A DNA stretch of 33,519 nt from Aquirhabdus sp. GTDB lineage: Bacteria > Pseudomonadota > Gammaproteobacteria > Pseudomonadales > Moraxellaceae. Of the stretch, positions 1 to 8,069 are shown in pieces (the first letter of the stretch is position 1; each line of letters begins with the position of its first letter). The translations under genes and the position numbers were made by a program. The notes beneath the pieces were generated by a model. That model saw only the letters and a list, made by a program, of their open reading frames with translations, had not been told where the DNA came from and did no database searches. Where the stretch lies: the NCBI GenBank assembly GCA_030149815.1, contig JASLHI010000032.1, forward strand, positions 1 through 33,519, given 5' to 3'.

Positions 1-32
1 ATTGAGGATGCTCGAGTAGCGAATTTAGAATC

Positions 33-46
33 GGAGGTTAGACTTG
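33..46 (+). promoter_or_regulatory. Ribosome binding site and TTG start of carA
   Basis: GGAGG at 33-37 stands six bases before a TTG at 44-46. An in-frame TAG at 26-28 rules out any start further upstream, and no ATG or GTG near the conserved N-terminus fits better. The start of carA is therefore read as TTG. The first 43 bases hold nothing else I can identify. Confidence 0.8.
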
Positions 47-1213
47 TACACACCCGCCATATTAGCCCTAGCAGATGGAACCATTTTCCGTGGTCAATCC
101 ATCGGTGCCGACGGCCTCACCTCTGGTGAACTCGTTTTCAATACAGCCATGACTGGCTACCAAGAAATCCTAACCGACCCAAGTTATGCACAGCAAATTG
201 TGACACTGACTTATCCTCATATCGGTAATACAGGGATCAATGCTGAAGACTGCGAATCTGGTCGTATCAGCAAAGTTTGGGCAGCAGGTTTAGTCATTCG
301 TGACTTACCATTATTAGCAAGCAACTTCCGCTCGACTCAATCGCTTGATGAATATCTGAAAGCCAACAATATCGTGGCGATTGCAGACATTGATACACGC
401 AAACTGACTCGCATCCTACGTACCACAGGCGCACAAAACAGTGCCATTCTGACTGGCAAAGACGCAACACCAGAAGCAGCTCTGGCTGCTGCACGTAGCT
501 TTGCTGGCATCGACGGCATGGACTTGGCAAAAGTCTGCTGTGATCCAAATGGCTTCGAGTGGACTTCAGGTTCATGGCAGCTTAATAAAGGCTTCACTCC
601 GCTCAAAAACGAACAATTCCATGTTGTTGCTTACGACTTCGGTGTTAAAACCAACATCCTACGTATGCTTGTTGATCGTGGTTGCCGCTTAACCGTTGTT
701 CCTGCTGAAACACCAGCAGAAAAAGTCTTGGCAATGAATCCAGACGGCGTGTTCTTATCGAACGGCCCTGGAGATCCTGCACCATGTACTTACGCGATTG
801 AAGCGATCCGTACTATTGTTAATACTACAGATCTACCAGTCTTTGGCATTTGTTTGGGTCACCAACTCCTCGGTTTGGCGATGGGTGCCAAAACCATGAA
901 AATGAAGTTTGGTCACCATGGCGCGAACCACCCAGTACAAGACATTGATCGGAACATCGTGATGATCACCAGCCAAAACCACGGTTTTGCGATCGACGAA
1001 AAAACATTGCCTGCAACTTTGCGCGTGACACATCGTTCATTGTTTGACGGTTCAAACCAAGGCATTCACCACACCACTAAGCCAGTATTTAGCTTCCAAG
1101 GTCACCCTGAAGCAAGTCCTGGTCCACATGATTGTGCGCCATTATTTAACCACTTTATTGATTTGATGCAAGCTCACGCTGCAGCTAAACCAGCTAATGG
1201 AAAAGGAGCTTAA
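44..1213 (+). CDS. carA: Carbamoyl phosphate synthetase small (glutaminase) subunit CarA
   Basis: CarA hydrolyses glutamine and channels ammonia to CarB for carbamoyl phosphate, the precursor of arginine and pyrimidines, in the cytoplasm. The 389 residues match the usual length (about 380). The N-terminal half is the CarA-specific domain (TPAILALADGTIFRG, then TGYQEILTDPSY). The C-terminal half is a class I glutamine amidotransferase, with the nucleophile elbow GICLGHQ (Cys270, by counting codons) and the GHPEASPGPHD motif giving His354 and Glu356 of the triad. The start is a TTG with a strong GGAGG. The stop is three bases before carB, whose ribosome site lies inside the carA end, so the two are co-transcribed and probably coupled. 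Identification is secure. Confidence 0.98.
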   Translation: MYTPAILALADGTIFRGQSIGADGLTSGELVFNTAMTGYQEILTDPSYAQQIVTLTYPHIGNTGINAEDCESGRISKVWAAGLVIRDLPLLASNFRSTQSLDEYLKANNIVAIADIDTRKLTRILRTTGAQNSAILTGKDATPEAALAAARSFAGIDGMDLAKVCCDPNGFEWTSGSWQLNKGFTPLKNEQFHVVAYDFGVKTNILRMLVDRGCRLTVVPAETPAEKVLAMNPDGVFLSNGPGDPAPCTYAIEAIRTIVNTTDLPVFGICLGHQLLGLAMGAKTMKMKFGHHGANHPVQDIDRNIVMITSQNHGFAIDEKTLPATLRVTHRSLFDGSNQGIHHTTKPVFSFQGHPEASPGPHDCAPLFNHFIDLMQAHAAAKPANGKGA

Positions 1214-1216
1214 ATC

Positions 1217-4200
1217 ATGCCAAAACGTTCCGATATAAAAAGCATTTTGATTATTGGTGCTGGACCAATCGTGATTGGTCAAGCCTGTGAGTTTGACTAC
1301 TCAGGCGCGCAAGCGTGTAAAGCACTACGCGAAGAAGGCTATCGCGTTATTTTGGTCAACTCCAATCCTGCAACGATCATGACTGACCCAGCAATGGCGG
1401 ATTCGACTTATATCGAACCGATCACATGGCAGACGGTTGCACAGATTATTGAAAAAGAACGTCCAGATGCAGTCCTGCCAACCATGGGCGGTCAAACTGC
1501 ATTGAACTGTGCGCTGGCACTGGATGCCAATGGCATTCTTGAAAAATTCAATGTTGAATTAATCGGCGCCAGCAAAGACGCCATCGAAATGGCCGAAGAC
1601 CGCAAACTGTTTGACCAAGCGATGCGTCGTATTGGCCTCGAATGCCCACGTGCAGCGGTTGCGCATGACATGGATGAAGCATTCAAAATCCAAGCGGAAA
1701 TGGGCTTCCCATGTATCATCCGTCCATCCTTCACCATGGGTGGTTCAGGTGGTGGTATCGCGTACAACCGTGAAGAATTTATCGAAATCTGCGAACGCGG
1801 TTTTGATCTTTCTCCGACTAAACAATTACTCATTGATGAGTCCTTGATCGGTTGGAAAGAATACGAAATGGAAGTTGTGCGTGACAAAAACGACAACTGC
1901 ATTATCGTCTGTTCGATCGAGAACTTTGACCCGATGGGCGTGCATACAGGTGACTCGATCACTGTTGCACCAGCACAAACATTGACCGACAAAGAATATC
2001 AATTGATGCGTAATGCATCTGTTGCAGTATTGCGTGAAATCGGCGTGGAAACAGGCGGTTCAAACGTTCAGTTTGGTATCAGCCCATTTGACGGTCGTAT
2101 GGTCGTCATCGAAATGAACCCACGTGTATCACGCTCATCAGCTTTGGCGTCCAAAGCAACAGGTTTCCCGATTGCTAAAATCGCTGCGAAACTCGCAGTC
2201 GGCTATACCCTTGATGAACTGAAAAATGACATCACTGGTGGCGCAACGCCAGCAAGTTTCGAACCGTCAATCGACTACGTCGTAACGAAGATTCCACGCT
2301 TCAACTTCGAAAAATTCCCACAAGCGGATGCTGTACTGACGACTCAAATGAAGTCAGTCGGTGAAGTGATGGCGATTGGTCGTACCTTCCAAGAATCGAT
2401 GCAGAAAGCTTTGCGCGGTCTGGAAGTGGGTGTCGATGGTTTCACACCAAAACTGCCACTCGGCACTGAAGATGCATTGGATAAACTCCGCCTTGAACTC
2501 AAAGTTCCGGGTGCAGATCGTATTTGGTACATCGCGGATGCGTTCCGTCATGGCATGAGCTTGGATCAAGTTCATGAATACACTGCAATTGATAAATGGT
2601 TCTTAATTCAAATCGAAGACATTATCAAAACTGAAAATCAAGTTCAGCAGCTTGGTTTCGGTGGTTTAACCGCAGAAAACGTGCGTCAATTCAAACGCAA
2701 AGGTTTGTCAGATTTACGTCTTGCAACCCTACTCGGCATTTCGCAAAAACAACTGCGTAAACAACGTTGGACACTCGGTGTTCATCCAGTTTACAAACGC
2801 GTTGATACTTGTGCTGCTGAGTTTGAAACCAGCACCGCATACATGTATTCAACCTATGAAGAAGAGTGCGAAGCCAACCCATCAAACCGTGACAAGATTA
2901 TGGTGTTGGGTGGCGGACCAAACCGTATTGGTCAAGGTATTGAGTTTGACTATTGCTGTGTCCATGCGGCTCTCGCAATGCGCGATGATGGCTATGAAAC
3001 CATCATGGTCAACTGTAACCCTGAAACCGTTTCTACTGACTACGACACTTCAGATCGTTTGTACTTCGAGCCAGTAACGCTTGAAGACGTTCTTGAAATT
3101 GCTCGTCTTGAAAAGCCAAAAGGCGTGATCGTTCAGTACGGCGGTCAAACACCATTGAAACTGGCACGTGCTTTAGAAGAAGCTGGTGTGCCAATCATCG
3201 GGACTTCACCTGATGCGATTGACCGTGCAGAAGATCGTGAACGTTTCCAGCAAATGGTCATCCGCTTGAACCTGTTGCAACCACCAAACCGTATCGTTAA
3301 GAGCGCGGAAGAAGGTTTACTGGCAGCAGCACAAGTCGGTTATCCATTGGTTGTTCGTCCGTCCTACGTCCTTGGTGGTCGTGCGATGGAAATCGTCTAC
3401 AACGAAGATGAATTGAAACGCTACCTGCGCGAAGCTGTTCAAGCATCAAATGAAGCCCCTGTCCTCCTCGACCGCTTCCTCGATGATGCGATTGAAGTGG
3501 ATGTGGACTGTGTTTCTGACGGCGTTGACGTGGTCATCGGCGGTATCATGCAGCATATCGAACAAGCTGGCGTTCACTCAGGTGACTCTGCATGTTCATT
3601 GCCACCATACTCGCTAACCCCCGAAATTCAAGATGTCATGCGCGCGCAAACTGTGGCGATGGCACGTGAACTTGGCGTAATCGGTTTGATGAACGTACAG
3701 TTTGCAGTAAAAGGCACTGATGTTTACGTCCTCGAAGTAAATCCACGTGCATCACGTACTGTACCGTTTGTGTCGAAAGCAATAGGCGTGAGCTTGGCAA
3801 AAATTGCATCACGTTGCATGGCAGGTCAAACCCTGAAGAGCCAAGGTTTCACATCAGAAGTCATTCCTGATTTCTACTCGGTGAAAGAGGCGGTTTTCCC
3901 ATTCAACAAATTCCCTGGTGTTGATCCAATTCTCGGACCTGAGATGAAGTCAACAGGTGAAGTCATGGGTGTCGGTAAAACCTTTGGCGAAGCGTTCTAC
4001 AAAGCCGTACTCGGCAGTAACGAACGCTTACCAGGCAAACCAGTAGAAGGCGAAGTGAAACGCGCATTCTTGTCAGTACGTGATAGCGATAAAGCAGCAC
4101 TGCCTGAAATCGCACGCAAACTGCAAGCACTCGGCTTCACGCTTGTTGCAACTGGCGGTAGCTATAAGTTATTGAAAGAACAAGGGATCACTTGTGAGCG

Positions 4201-4459
4201 CATTAACAAAGTTACCGAAGGTCGCCCTCACATCGTTGATCGCTTGAAAAATGGGGAAATCCACCTCATTATCAACACAACGGAAGGCAAACAAGCACAG
4301 CAAGACTCCTTCTCGATTCGTCGTAGTGCACTACAAGGCAAAGTGTATTACACCACGACAATCAGCGGTGCAGATGCTGTATGTCAGGCAATGGACATTC
4401 CATTACCACTAGGTGTGTATCGTCTTCAAGACCTCCATACACACACATTAAAAGACTAA
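1217..4459 (+). CDS. carB: Carbamoyl phosphate synthetase large subunit CarB
   Basis: CarB makes carbamoyl phosphate from bicarbonate, ammonia delivered by CarA, and two ATP. The 1080 residues match the family (E. coli CarB is about 1073). The protein shows the internal duplication of two synthetase halves. The first begins with ILIIGAGPIVIGQACEFDYSG near residue 10 and the second with IMVLGGGPNRIGQGIEFDY near residue 558. Each half carries an ATP-grasp domain (for example RPSFTMGGSGGGIAYN and RPSYVLGGRAMEIVYN). The C-terminal part from about residue 940 is the MGS-like allosteric domain (LGFTLVATGGSYKLL). The ATG follows AAAGGAG at the end of carA. No lesion is seen. The greA hairpin region follows directly, with no strong terminator between carB and greA, so some read-through into greA is likely. 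Confidence 0.98.
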   Translation: MPKRSDIKSILIIGAGPIVIGQACEFDYSGAQACKALREEGYRVILVNSNPATIMTDPAMADSTYIEPITWQTVAQIIEKERPDAVLPTMGGQTALNCALALDANGILEKFNVELIGASKDAIEMAEDRKLFDQAMRRIGLECPRAAVAHDMDEAFKIQAEMGFPCIIRPSFTMGGSGGGIAYNREEFIEICERGFDLSPTKQLLIDESLIGWKEYEMEVVRDKNDNCIIVCSIENFDPMGVHTGDSITVAPAQTLTDKEYQLMRNASVAVLREIGVETGGSNVQFGISPFDGRMVVIEMNPRVSRSSALASKATGFPIAKIAAKLAVGYTLDELKNDITGGATPASFEPSIDYVVTKIPRFNFEKFPQADAVLTTQMKSVGEVMAIGRTFQESMQKALRGLEVGVDGFTPKLPLGTEDALDKLRLELKVPGADRIWYIADAFRHGMSLDQVHEYTAIDKWFLIQIEDIIKTENQVQQLGFGGLTAENVRQFKRKGLSDLRLATLLGISQKQLRKQRWTLGVHPVYKRVDTCAAEFETSTAYMYSTYEEECEANPSNRDKIMVLGGGPNRIGQGIEFDYCCVHAALAMRDDGYETIMVNCNPETVSTDYDTSDRLYFEPVTLEDVLEIARLEKPKGVIVQYGGQTPLKLARALEEAGVPIIGTSPDAIDRAEDRERFQQMVIRLNLLQPPNRIVKSAEEGLLAAAQVGYPLVVRPSYVLGGRAMEIVYNEDELKRYLREAVQASNEAPVLLDRFLDDAIEVDVDCVSDGVDVVIGGIMQHIEQAGVHSGDSACSLPPYSLTPEIQDVMRAQTVAMARELGVIGLMNVQFAVKGTDVYVLEVNPRASRTVPFVSKAIGVSLAKIASRCMAGQTLKSQGFTSEVIPDFYSVKEAVFPFNKFPGVDPILGPEMKSTGEVMGVGKTFGEAFYKAVLGSNERLPGKPVEGEVKRAFLSVRDSDKAALPEIARKLQALGFTLVATGGSYKLLKEQGITCERINKVTEGRPHIVDRLKNGEIHLIINTTEGKQAQQDSFSIRRSALQGKVYYTTTISGADAVCQAMDIPLPLGVYRLQDLHTHTLKD

Positions 4460-4483
4460 AACACCCTTAATCGAGTGTGATTG

Positions 4484-4521
4484 ATGGCGGAATGACTTCC
4501 TCACAGAAGCTCTTCCGCCAT
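4484..4521 (+). repeat. Hairpin between carB and greA
   Basis: A perfect nine-base inverted repeat (ATGGCGGAA at 4484-4492, TTCCGCCAT at 4513-4521) encloses an inner CTTC/GAAG stem, with a 3x3 internal loop and a six-base tip. Only a weak T-rich stretch follows, so it is not a convincing terminator. It may be a 3'-end stabiliser of car mRNA, a processing site, or a structured greA leader. Confidence 0.6.
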
Positions 4522-4548
4522 ATGTATTTTATAAATGGAAATTTTAAA

Positions 4549-5028
4549 ATGGTTCAACGTTATCCAATGACCCCAGAAGGTCATCTCGCTCTGACCAACG
4601 AATTGCAAGAACGTAAAAGTGTCGAGCGTCCACGTATTATCGCTGCGATTGCAGAAGCACGCGCACACGGTGACTTAAAAGAAAATGCTGAATACCACGC
4701 AGCCAAAGAACAGCAAGGTTTCTGTGAAGGACGCATTCAAGAAATCGAAGCAAAATTGTCTGCTGCTGAAGTCATTGAAATGGCAAAAATTACACAAGAT
4801 GGTCGTGTCGTCTTTGGTGTAACAGTAGAAATTGAAAATCTAGATACTGAAGAGCGCAAGCAATATAAAATTGTTGGCGATGACGAAGCTGATTTTAAAC
4901 TGAATAAAATTTCGCTCAACTCCCCGATCGCTCGTGGTTTAATTGGCAAGCGCGAAGGTGATGAAGTGAAGATTGAAACACCAAAAGGTGTGGCTGAATA
5001 CGAAATTATGAAAGTGCTTTATATTTAA
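4549..5028 (+). CDS. greA: Transcription elongation factor GreA
   Basis: GreA stimulates the transcript-cleavage activity of backtracked RNA polymerase and so rescues stalled elongation complexes. From the ATG at 4549 the protein has 159 residues, the normal size. It shows the N-terminal coiled coil (YPMTPEGHLALTNELQERK, then EARAHGDLKENAEYHAAKEQ with the acidic tip DLKENAEYH) and the C-terminal FKBP-like domain (SPIARGLIGKREGDEV). The frame is open upstream to an ATG at 4477, but those 24 codons cover the carB-greA hairpin, are not family-like and are unlikely to be translated. GGAA at about 4537-4540 is a modest ribosome site. A bidirectional terminator follows at 5043. Placement after carAB matches Acinetobacter-type gene order. 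Confidence 0.96.
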   Translation: MVQRYPMTPEGHLALTNELQERKSVERPRIIAAIAEARAHGDLKENAEYHAAKEQQGFCEGRIQEIEAKLSAAEVIEMAKITQDGRVVFGVTVEIENLDTEERKQYKIVGDDEADFKLNKISLNSPIARGLIGKREGDEVKIETPKGVAEYEIMKVLYI

Positions 5029-5042
5029 TAAAATATCGATGT

Positions 5043-5070
5043 AAAAAAGACCGATGATTCGGTCTTTTTT
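5043..5070. terminator. Bidirectional Rho-independent terminator (greA / yceI)
   Basis: A twelve-base perfect stem (5043-5054 pairs with 5059-5070; core AGACCGA/TCGGTCT) with a TGAT loop carries an A-run on one arm and a T-run on the other. It therefore works in both directions between the convergent greA and yceI genes. Confidence 0.92.
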
Positions 5071-5095
5071 ATGTGTAAAAATTGACGTTTAGAAC

Positions 5096-5668
5096 TTAGT
5101 CCGCACGCACACCTTCAACCTGAATGGCCAAATTTACCGCCATATCAAAGCCATATGCTTTACCATAATCTACACCGTAATCAGAACGATCAAAAGTGGC
5201 ATATGCATCAGCACCACAGGTTTCTTTTTTCAGCATTGGGTTGATATAACATTTAAAGGTTTTAATTTCGAGTTTCAATGGCTTGGTTACGCCATGCATC
5301 GTAAGGTTACCATTTACTGCCACAGGTTTATCACCATCAAATACCAAAGTACCTTTATAAGTTGCTGTCGGAAACTTCTCGACATCAAACATTTCTGATT
5401 TCTTAGCATGGTCATTCATGGGTTTAAAACCGAAATCGATCGAATCCATTTGCATGGTGACATCGACGCTGCCTGTCTTCGCTTCAGCATCATAAACAAC
5501 CTTGCCACTATTCTTATCAATCTTACCGCGCCATTTCGATGCACCACCCATATGATCCGCTTCAAAACTTGGATAAGTATGCGTTGGATCCAGATTGTAA
5601 GTGACGGGTTTAGCAAATGCAGTGCTTGCAAATAGTGCAGCAATACCGACAGCTAATAGTTTTTTCAT
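5096..5668 (-). CDS. YceI-family periplasmic protein (first copy)
   Basis: YceI proteins have a lipocalin-like barrel that binds polyisoprenoid or similar amphiphilic ligands. They are exported and often sit beside cytochrome b561. This 190-residue protein starts MKKLLAVGIAALFASTAFA, a clean signal peptide with cleavage expected before KP. Family signatures are YNLDPTHTYPSFEADHMGG, the mid-region FDVEKFPTATYKGTLVF, the VNGNLTMHGVTKPLKLEI strand pair and the terminal VNLAIQVEG. Two cysteines (FKCYINPMLKKETC) could form a disulfide. The start at 5668 has GAGG at 5677-5680. The frame continues open upstream to 5737, but that would bury the signal peptide. It lies 91 bases after the second yceI-like gene and is probably in its operon. 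The ligand is unknown. Confidence 0.9.
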   Translation of the reverse strand: MKKLLAVGIAALFASTAFAKPVTYNLDPTHTYPSFEADHMGGASKWRGKIDKNSGKVVYDAEAKTGSVDVTMQMDSIDFGFKPMNDHAKKSEMFDVEKFPTATYKGTLVFDGDKPVAVNGNLTMHGVTKPLKLEIKTFKCYINPMLKKETCGADAYATFDRSDYGVDYGKAYGFDMAVNLAIQVEGVRAD

Positions 5669-5759
5669 TTCAAAAGCCTCATTCAAATTGATAGTACAAC
5701 AGGAGTTAAATACATCAGTGAACATAAAAACCTTCACTGTTGCATGCGTTATTTCTTAG

Positions 5760-6323
5760 CTATTTCTTAATCGGAACTACGATGTGAAATTTGATCGTCA
5801 CATCATCTGCAACAACGGAAGTATCGGCCCAATCACCTGAACCCACACCAAACGCATTTCGCTTCACAGTCAGCGCACCATCAAATACTTGATCAGCACC
5901 TTCTGTTTTCAATGTCACAGGAAAAGAGACATTTTGCGTTTTTCCTTTCAAGCTGAATTGACCTGAGACCACATAGCTATTTGTAGCTGCAGCTTTAATT
6001 CCAGTCGAAACAAAACTCGCTTTTGGAAACTTCGCAGCATTAAACCAATCAGCTCCTACAATATTCTGATTGTAATCAGCCATGCCCATGTCATAACTGC
6101 CCACCTCAATATCAATCTTGGCTTTTGCTGTCGCAAGCTGAGTTGGACTAAATACCACGTCACCACTCATCTTTTTAAACTTTCCTGTGACAGGAACGCC
6201 CATTTGTTTACCTGTGGCAGTCACAGTACTCTTAGCAATATCGATCGGTGACGCTTGCGCAGATTGAACACCAAGTACAGCCATGACACTCAGAAATAAC
6301 ACACTATAAGTTTTGGTTTTCAT
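5760..6323 (-). CDS. YceI-family periplasmic protein (second copy)
   Basis: This is a second, divergent YceI-like lipocalin-fold protein of 187 residues. A signal peptide is clear (MKTKTYSVLFLSVMAVLGVQSAQA, cleavage before SP). The body shows VTGKFKKMSGDVVFSP, the FNAAKFPKASFVSTGI motif that corresponds to the first copy's EKFPTATYKGT, and SGQFSLKGKTQNVSFPVTL. It lacks the cysteine pair of its neighbour. The ATG at 6323 follows GAGG with a good spacer. A GTG three codons upstream would overlap that ribosome site and is rejected. The gene lies between cytochrome b561 (upstream, gap about 55 bases) and the other yceI gene, suggesting one membrane-redox-linked operon. The ligand is unknown. Confidence 0.9.
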   Translation of the reverse strand: MKTKTYSVLFLSVMAVLGVQSAQASPIDIAKSTVTATGKQMGVPVTGKFKKMSGDVVFSPTQLATAKAKIDIEVGSYDMGMADYNQNIVGADWFNAAKFPKASFVSTGIKAAATNSYVVSGQFSLKGKTQNVSFPVTLKTEGADQVFDGALTVKRNAFGVGSGDWADTSVVADDVTIKFHIVVPIKK

Positions 6324-6378
6324 ATCAAACACCTCAAGTGAACTTGCAATCGACTAGATCTCTAGCCAGCTATACAGA

Positions 6379-6936
6379 TCATTTCTTTAAGAAAGGTAAC
6401 ATTCGCGACAAAGTAGCATCGTGATCAATAAAATAATGTTTCAGTGCTCCCGCCACATGTAAACCCACTAATCCAGCCATGGTATATACCAGTAGACCAT
6501 GGAGACTCTCTAGTGTCTCAGCAAGATCATGATTTGGTTCAATCAATACAGGAAGTGGAACAATGCTTAGATACACAACTGGAAAACCTGCCGCCAAACT
6601 ATAAAAATAACCTGACAGTGGCGCGGCAAAAATCAGAAAATAGAGTAAGTAATGTACAGCCTCAGCCAGCATTTTCTGCGCCTTTGGAATCGTTGCAACC
6701 ATTGGCGGCGCAGGATGTGTTAAACGCCAACCGACACGCACAATCGCCAACAAGAAAACCGTCACACCCAACCATTTATGCCACGAAAAATACTTCAGTT
6801 TTGTCATACTGAAAGGCATATCTGTCATCACGAGGCCTAACAAAAATGCAGCAACAATCAGCAGCGCCATGATCCAATGCAGCCCAATTGCTGTACGTGT
6901 ATAATTTTGTGTCACTGGCGATACTCCGTTATTCAT
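6379..6936 (-). CDS. Cytochrome b561-type di-heme membrane protein
   Basis: Bacterial cytochrome b561 proteins are four-helix inner-membrane di-heme proteins that pass electrons between quinol and other acceptors. Four hydrophobic segments are visible. Histidines that fit the heme ligands lie in GLHWIMALL (helix 1), SWHKWLG (helix 2), ESLHGLLVY (helix 3) and GLHVAGALKHYF (helix 4). The start is uncertain. An ATG at 6936 is used here but has no clear ribosome site. A TTG at 6954 also lacks one. A GTG at 6915 has GGAG eight bases upstream and would leave a more typical short N-terminus (TQNYTRTAIGLHW). It is the first gene of the probable operon with the two yceI genes, a known pairing. The exact electron partner cannot be read from sequence. 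Confidence 0.92.
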   Translation of the reverse strand: MNNGVSPVTQNYTRTAIGLHWIMALLIVAAFLLGLVMTDMPFSMTKLKYFSWHKWLGVTVFLLAIVRVGWRLTHPAPPMVATIPKAQKMLAEAVHYLLYFLIFAAPLSGYFYSLAAGFPVVYLSIVPLPVLIEPNHDLAETLESLHGLLVYTMAGLVGLHVAGALKHYFIDHDATLSRMLPFLKK

Positions 6937-6983
6937 GTTGTTAGGTTTGTTCAAATATTGCTATCGAGTATTCAACAGATTAC

Positions 6984-7026
6984 AACTGTTATCTATTTGT
7001 AGTTTGTTACCAATGAGATAACAGTT
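6984..7026. repeat. 11-base inverted repeat upstream of the cytochrome b561 gene
   Basis: AACTGTTATCT at 6984-6994 is repeated in perfect inverted form (AGATAACAGTT) at 7016-7026, with a 21-base spacer. It lies 48-90 bases upstream of the b561 start. Centre spacing near 32 bases (three helical turns) would suit two dimers or one looped regulator on the same DNA face. It could equally be an RNA hairpin. Confidence 0.6.
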
Positions 7027-7040
7027 AATGAATCCTACCT

Positions 7041-7086
7041 TAAACGAATTAATTGGATTCATAATATTTACTACAAAATTCGTTTA
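7041..7086. repeat. 10-base inverted repeat in the same intergenic region
   Basis: TAAACGAATT at 7041-7050 and AATTCGTTTA at 7077-7086 form a perfect inverted repeat with a 26-base spacer. It sits in the middle of the divergent region, between the first repeat and the DUF442 gene. Centre spacing is about 36 bases. Function is unknown. Confidence 0.5.
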
Positions 7087-7339
7087 GTCGATATCTTATA
7101 AAGTATCATTCTCTATCGTCCCATCTCACGCAACACATCTTCTGGTGATGCACTTTATTCGTTTTATTTTTAATATAAAATATCTAAAATAAACACACTA
7201 TGTTTCACCAGTGGAACAATAAAAAGTTTTATCAGTATAAATTTAATCGACCATTCATGATAAATCTAGATACAAGCCCCATAATTTCTGTAAAAATAGA
7301 GCCTATATTTTTTTATGTTCTTTCAAGAAAAAGGCTTTA

Positions 7340-7678
7340 ATGATGACAGATTCAGTGCAATTCTCTGGGCAACTTTACCCTGAACATATGACAGAAGCTG
7401 CATCTAAAGGCTTTAAATCGATTATTAATAATCGCCCAGATATGGAAGGCGGCCCAGTTCAGCCAACTTCGGCTGAAATTCAAGCGGCGGCTGAAGCAGC
7501 AGGGCTCAGTTATGTCGCTCAACCTGTGATTTCTGGTCAGATTACTGAGCAAGATGTGCGTGTATTTGCTGAACACCTGAATGCCTTACCAAAACCAGTT
7601 TTAGTTTTTTGTCGTAGCGGCGCGCGCTCAAATAATTTGTATCAGTTGGCGAAACAGATGGATTTGTTGGATGATTGA
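7340..7678 (+). CDS. DUF442 / TIGR01244-type rhodanese- or phosphatase-like protein
   Basis: This 112-residue cytoplasmic protein matches the DUF442 domain, known as the phosphatase-like part of beta-lactamase-hydrolase-like (Blh) proteins and as small stand-alone sulfur-transferase-like proteins. Features are the opening strand SVQFSGQLYPEHM, the IINNRPDMEGGPVQP segment and the active loop VFCRSGARS. That loop has Cys91 and Arg96, so its C-x4-R spacing is that of rhodaneses rather than the C-x5-R of tyrosine phosphatases. In other bacteria the domain is linked to sulfide or persulfide handling, which is inference here because no sulfur dioxygenase gene is adjacent. Two ATGs, at 7340 and 7343, both follow AAGG; either could be used. 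The next gene is 43 bases downstream on the same strand. Confidence 0.85.
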   Translation: MMTDSVQFSGQLYPEHMTEAASKGFKSIINNRPDMEGGPVQPTSAEIQAAAEAAGLSYVAQPVISGQITEQDVRVFAEHLNALPKPVLVFCRSGARSNNLYQLAKQMDLLDD

Positions 7679-7721
7679 GCGCAGCTACAATAAAATCATG
7701 ATGATCACTAGGTTATAAATA

Positions 7722-8069
7722 ATGGAGCGGTTCTATGACATCATGGATTGTGTCACGGATGGTCTCTTGCTCATTGAAGCAAATTTCTACCTATTGACGA
7801 CAGAAGAAGGTGGGAGAAAATCACCGATAAAAACAGGATACCGTCCAAACCATAATTTTGATGGATTAGAGAACAATTTCTTTTATATTGGCAAAGTAGA
7901 TTTTGAAGGAGAGTGGTTATACTTAGGTGAAAATAGAAAAGTCACCGTTTCTTTCTTCGATGCTAGAGGATTACGAGAAAAACTGACTATTGGTAGAGAA
8001 TGGCGCATACAAGAAGGAGTCCATTTAGTTGGAAAAGGCACCATAACTAAACTCATATTCTCTAGCTAA
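7722..8069 (+). CDS. Stand-alone EF-Tu domain III-like protein
   Basis: This 115-residue protein lacks a G domain, signal peptide and membrane segment, yet its residues 18-115 follow the third domain of elongation factor Tu. ANFYLLTTEEGGRKSP is like EF-Tu EVYILSKDEGGRHTP. TGYRPNHNF is like KGYRPQFYF. LYLGENRKVTVSF is like MPGDNIKMVVTL. GREWRIQEGVHLVGKG is like GLRFAIREGGRTVGAG. The rest differs too much from EF-Tu for a recent tuf fragment. Similar small proteins occur in scattered bacteria. A role as decoy, immunity protein or regulator of translation is only conjecture. The ATG at 7722 has no good ribosome site. It may be co-transcribed with the DUF442 gene. A region without genes follows. 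Confidence 0.75.
   Translation: MERFYDIMDCVTDGLLLIEANFYLLTTEEGGRKSPIKTGYRPNHNFDGLENNFFYIGKVDFEGEWLYLGENRKVTVSFFDARGLREKLTIGREWRIQEGVHLVGKGTITKLIFSS

Larger units (their letters stand above)
6955..7339. other. AT-rich divergent intergenic region with two nested inverted repeats
   Basis: No gene is visible in these 385 bases. They separate the divergent cytochrome b561 operon from the DUF442 gene and so should hold promoters for both. Two perfect inverted repeats stand out: an 11-base pair at 6984-6994 / 7016-7026 and a 10-base pair at 7041-7050 / 7077-7086. They are annotated separately. The rest is AT-rich without a promoter I can call with confidence. Confidence 0.5.

Noticed and set aside
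2721..3077. Open frame of about 118 codons inside carB on the same strand
   Set aside because: It lies in another frame of a highly conserved gene and encodes no recognisable protein.
4477..4548. Longer greA reading frame from 4477
   Set aside because: The extra 24 codons cover the hairpin, lack a ribosome site and do not fit the family N-terminus; 4549 gives the standard length.
5669..5737. Longer start for the first yceI gene
   Set aside because: It would place 23 residues before a complete signal peptide; 5668 has a GAGG ribosome site.
5716..5739. Seven-base inverted repeat between the two yceI genes
   Set aside because: Short stem with a ten-base AT-rich loop and no T-run; expected by chance in such spacer.
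7722..8069. tuf pseudogene fragment
   Set aside because: The frame is intact and its sequence is far from EF-Tu outside a few motifs, so a recent broken copy is unlikely.
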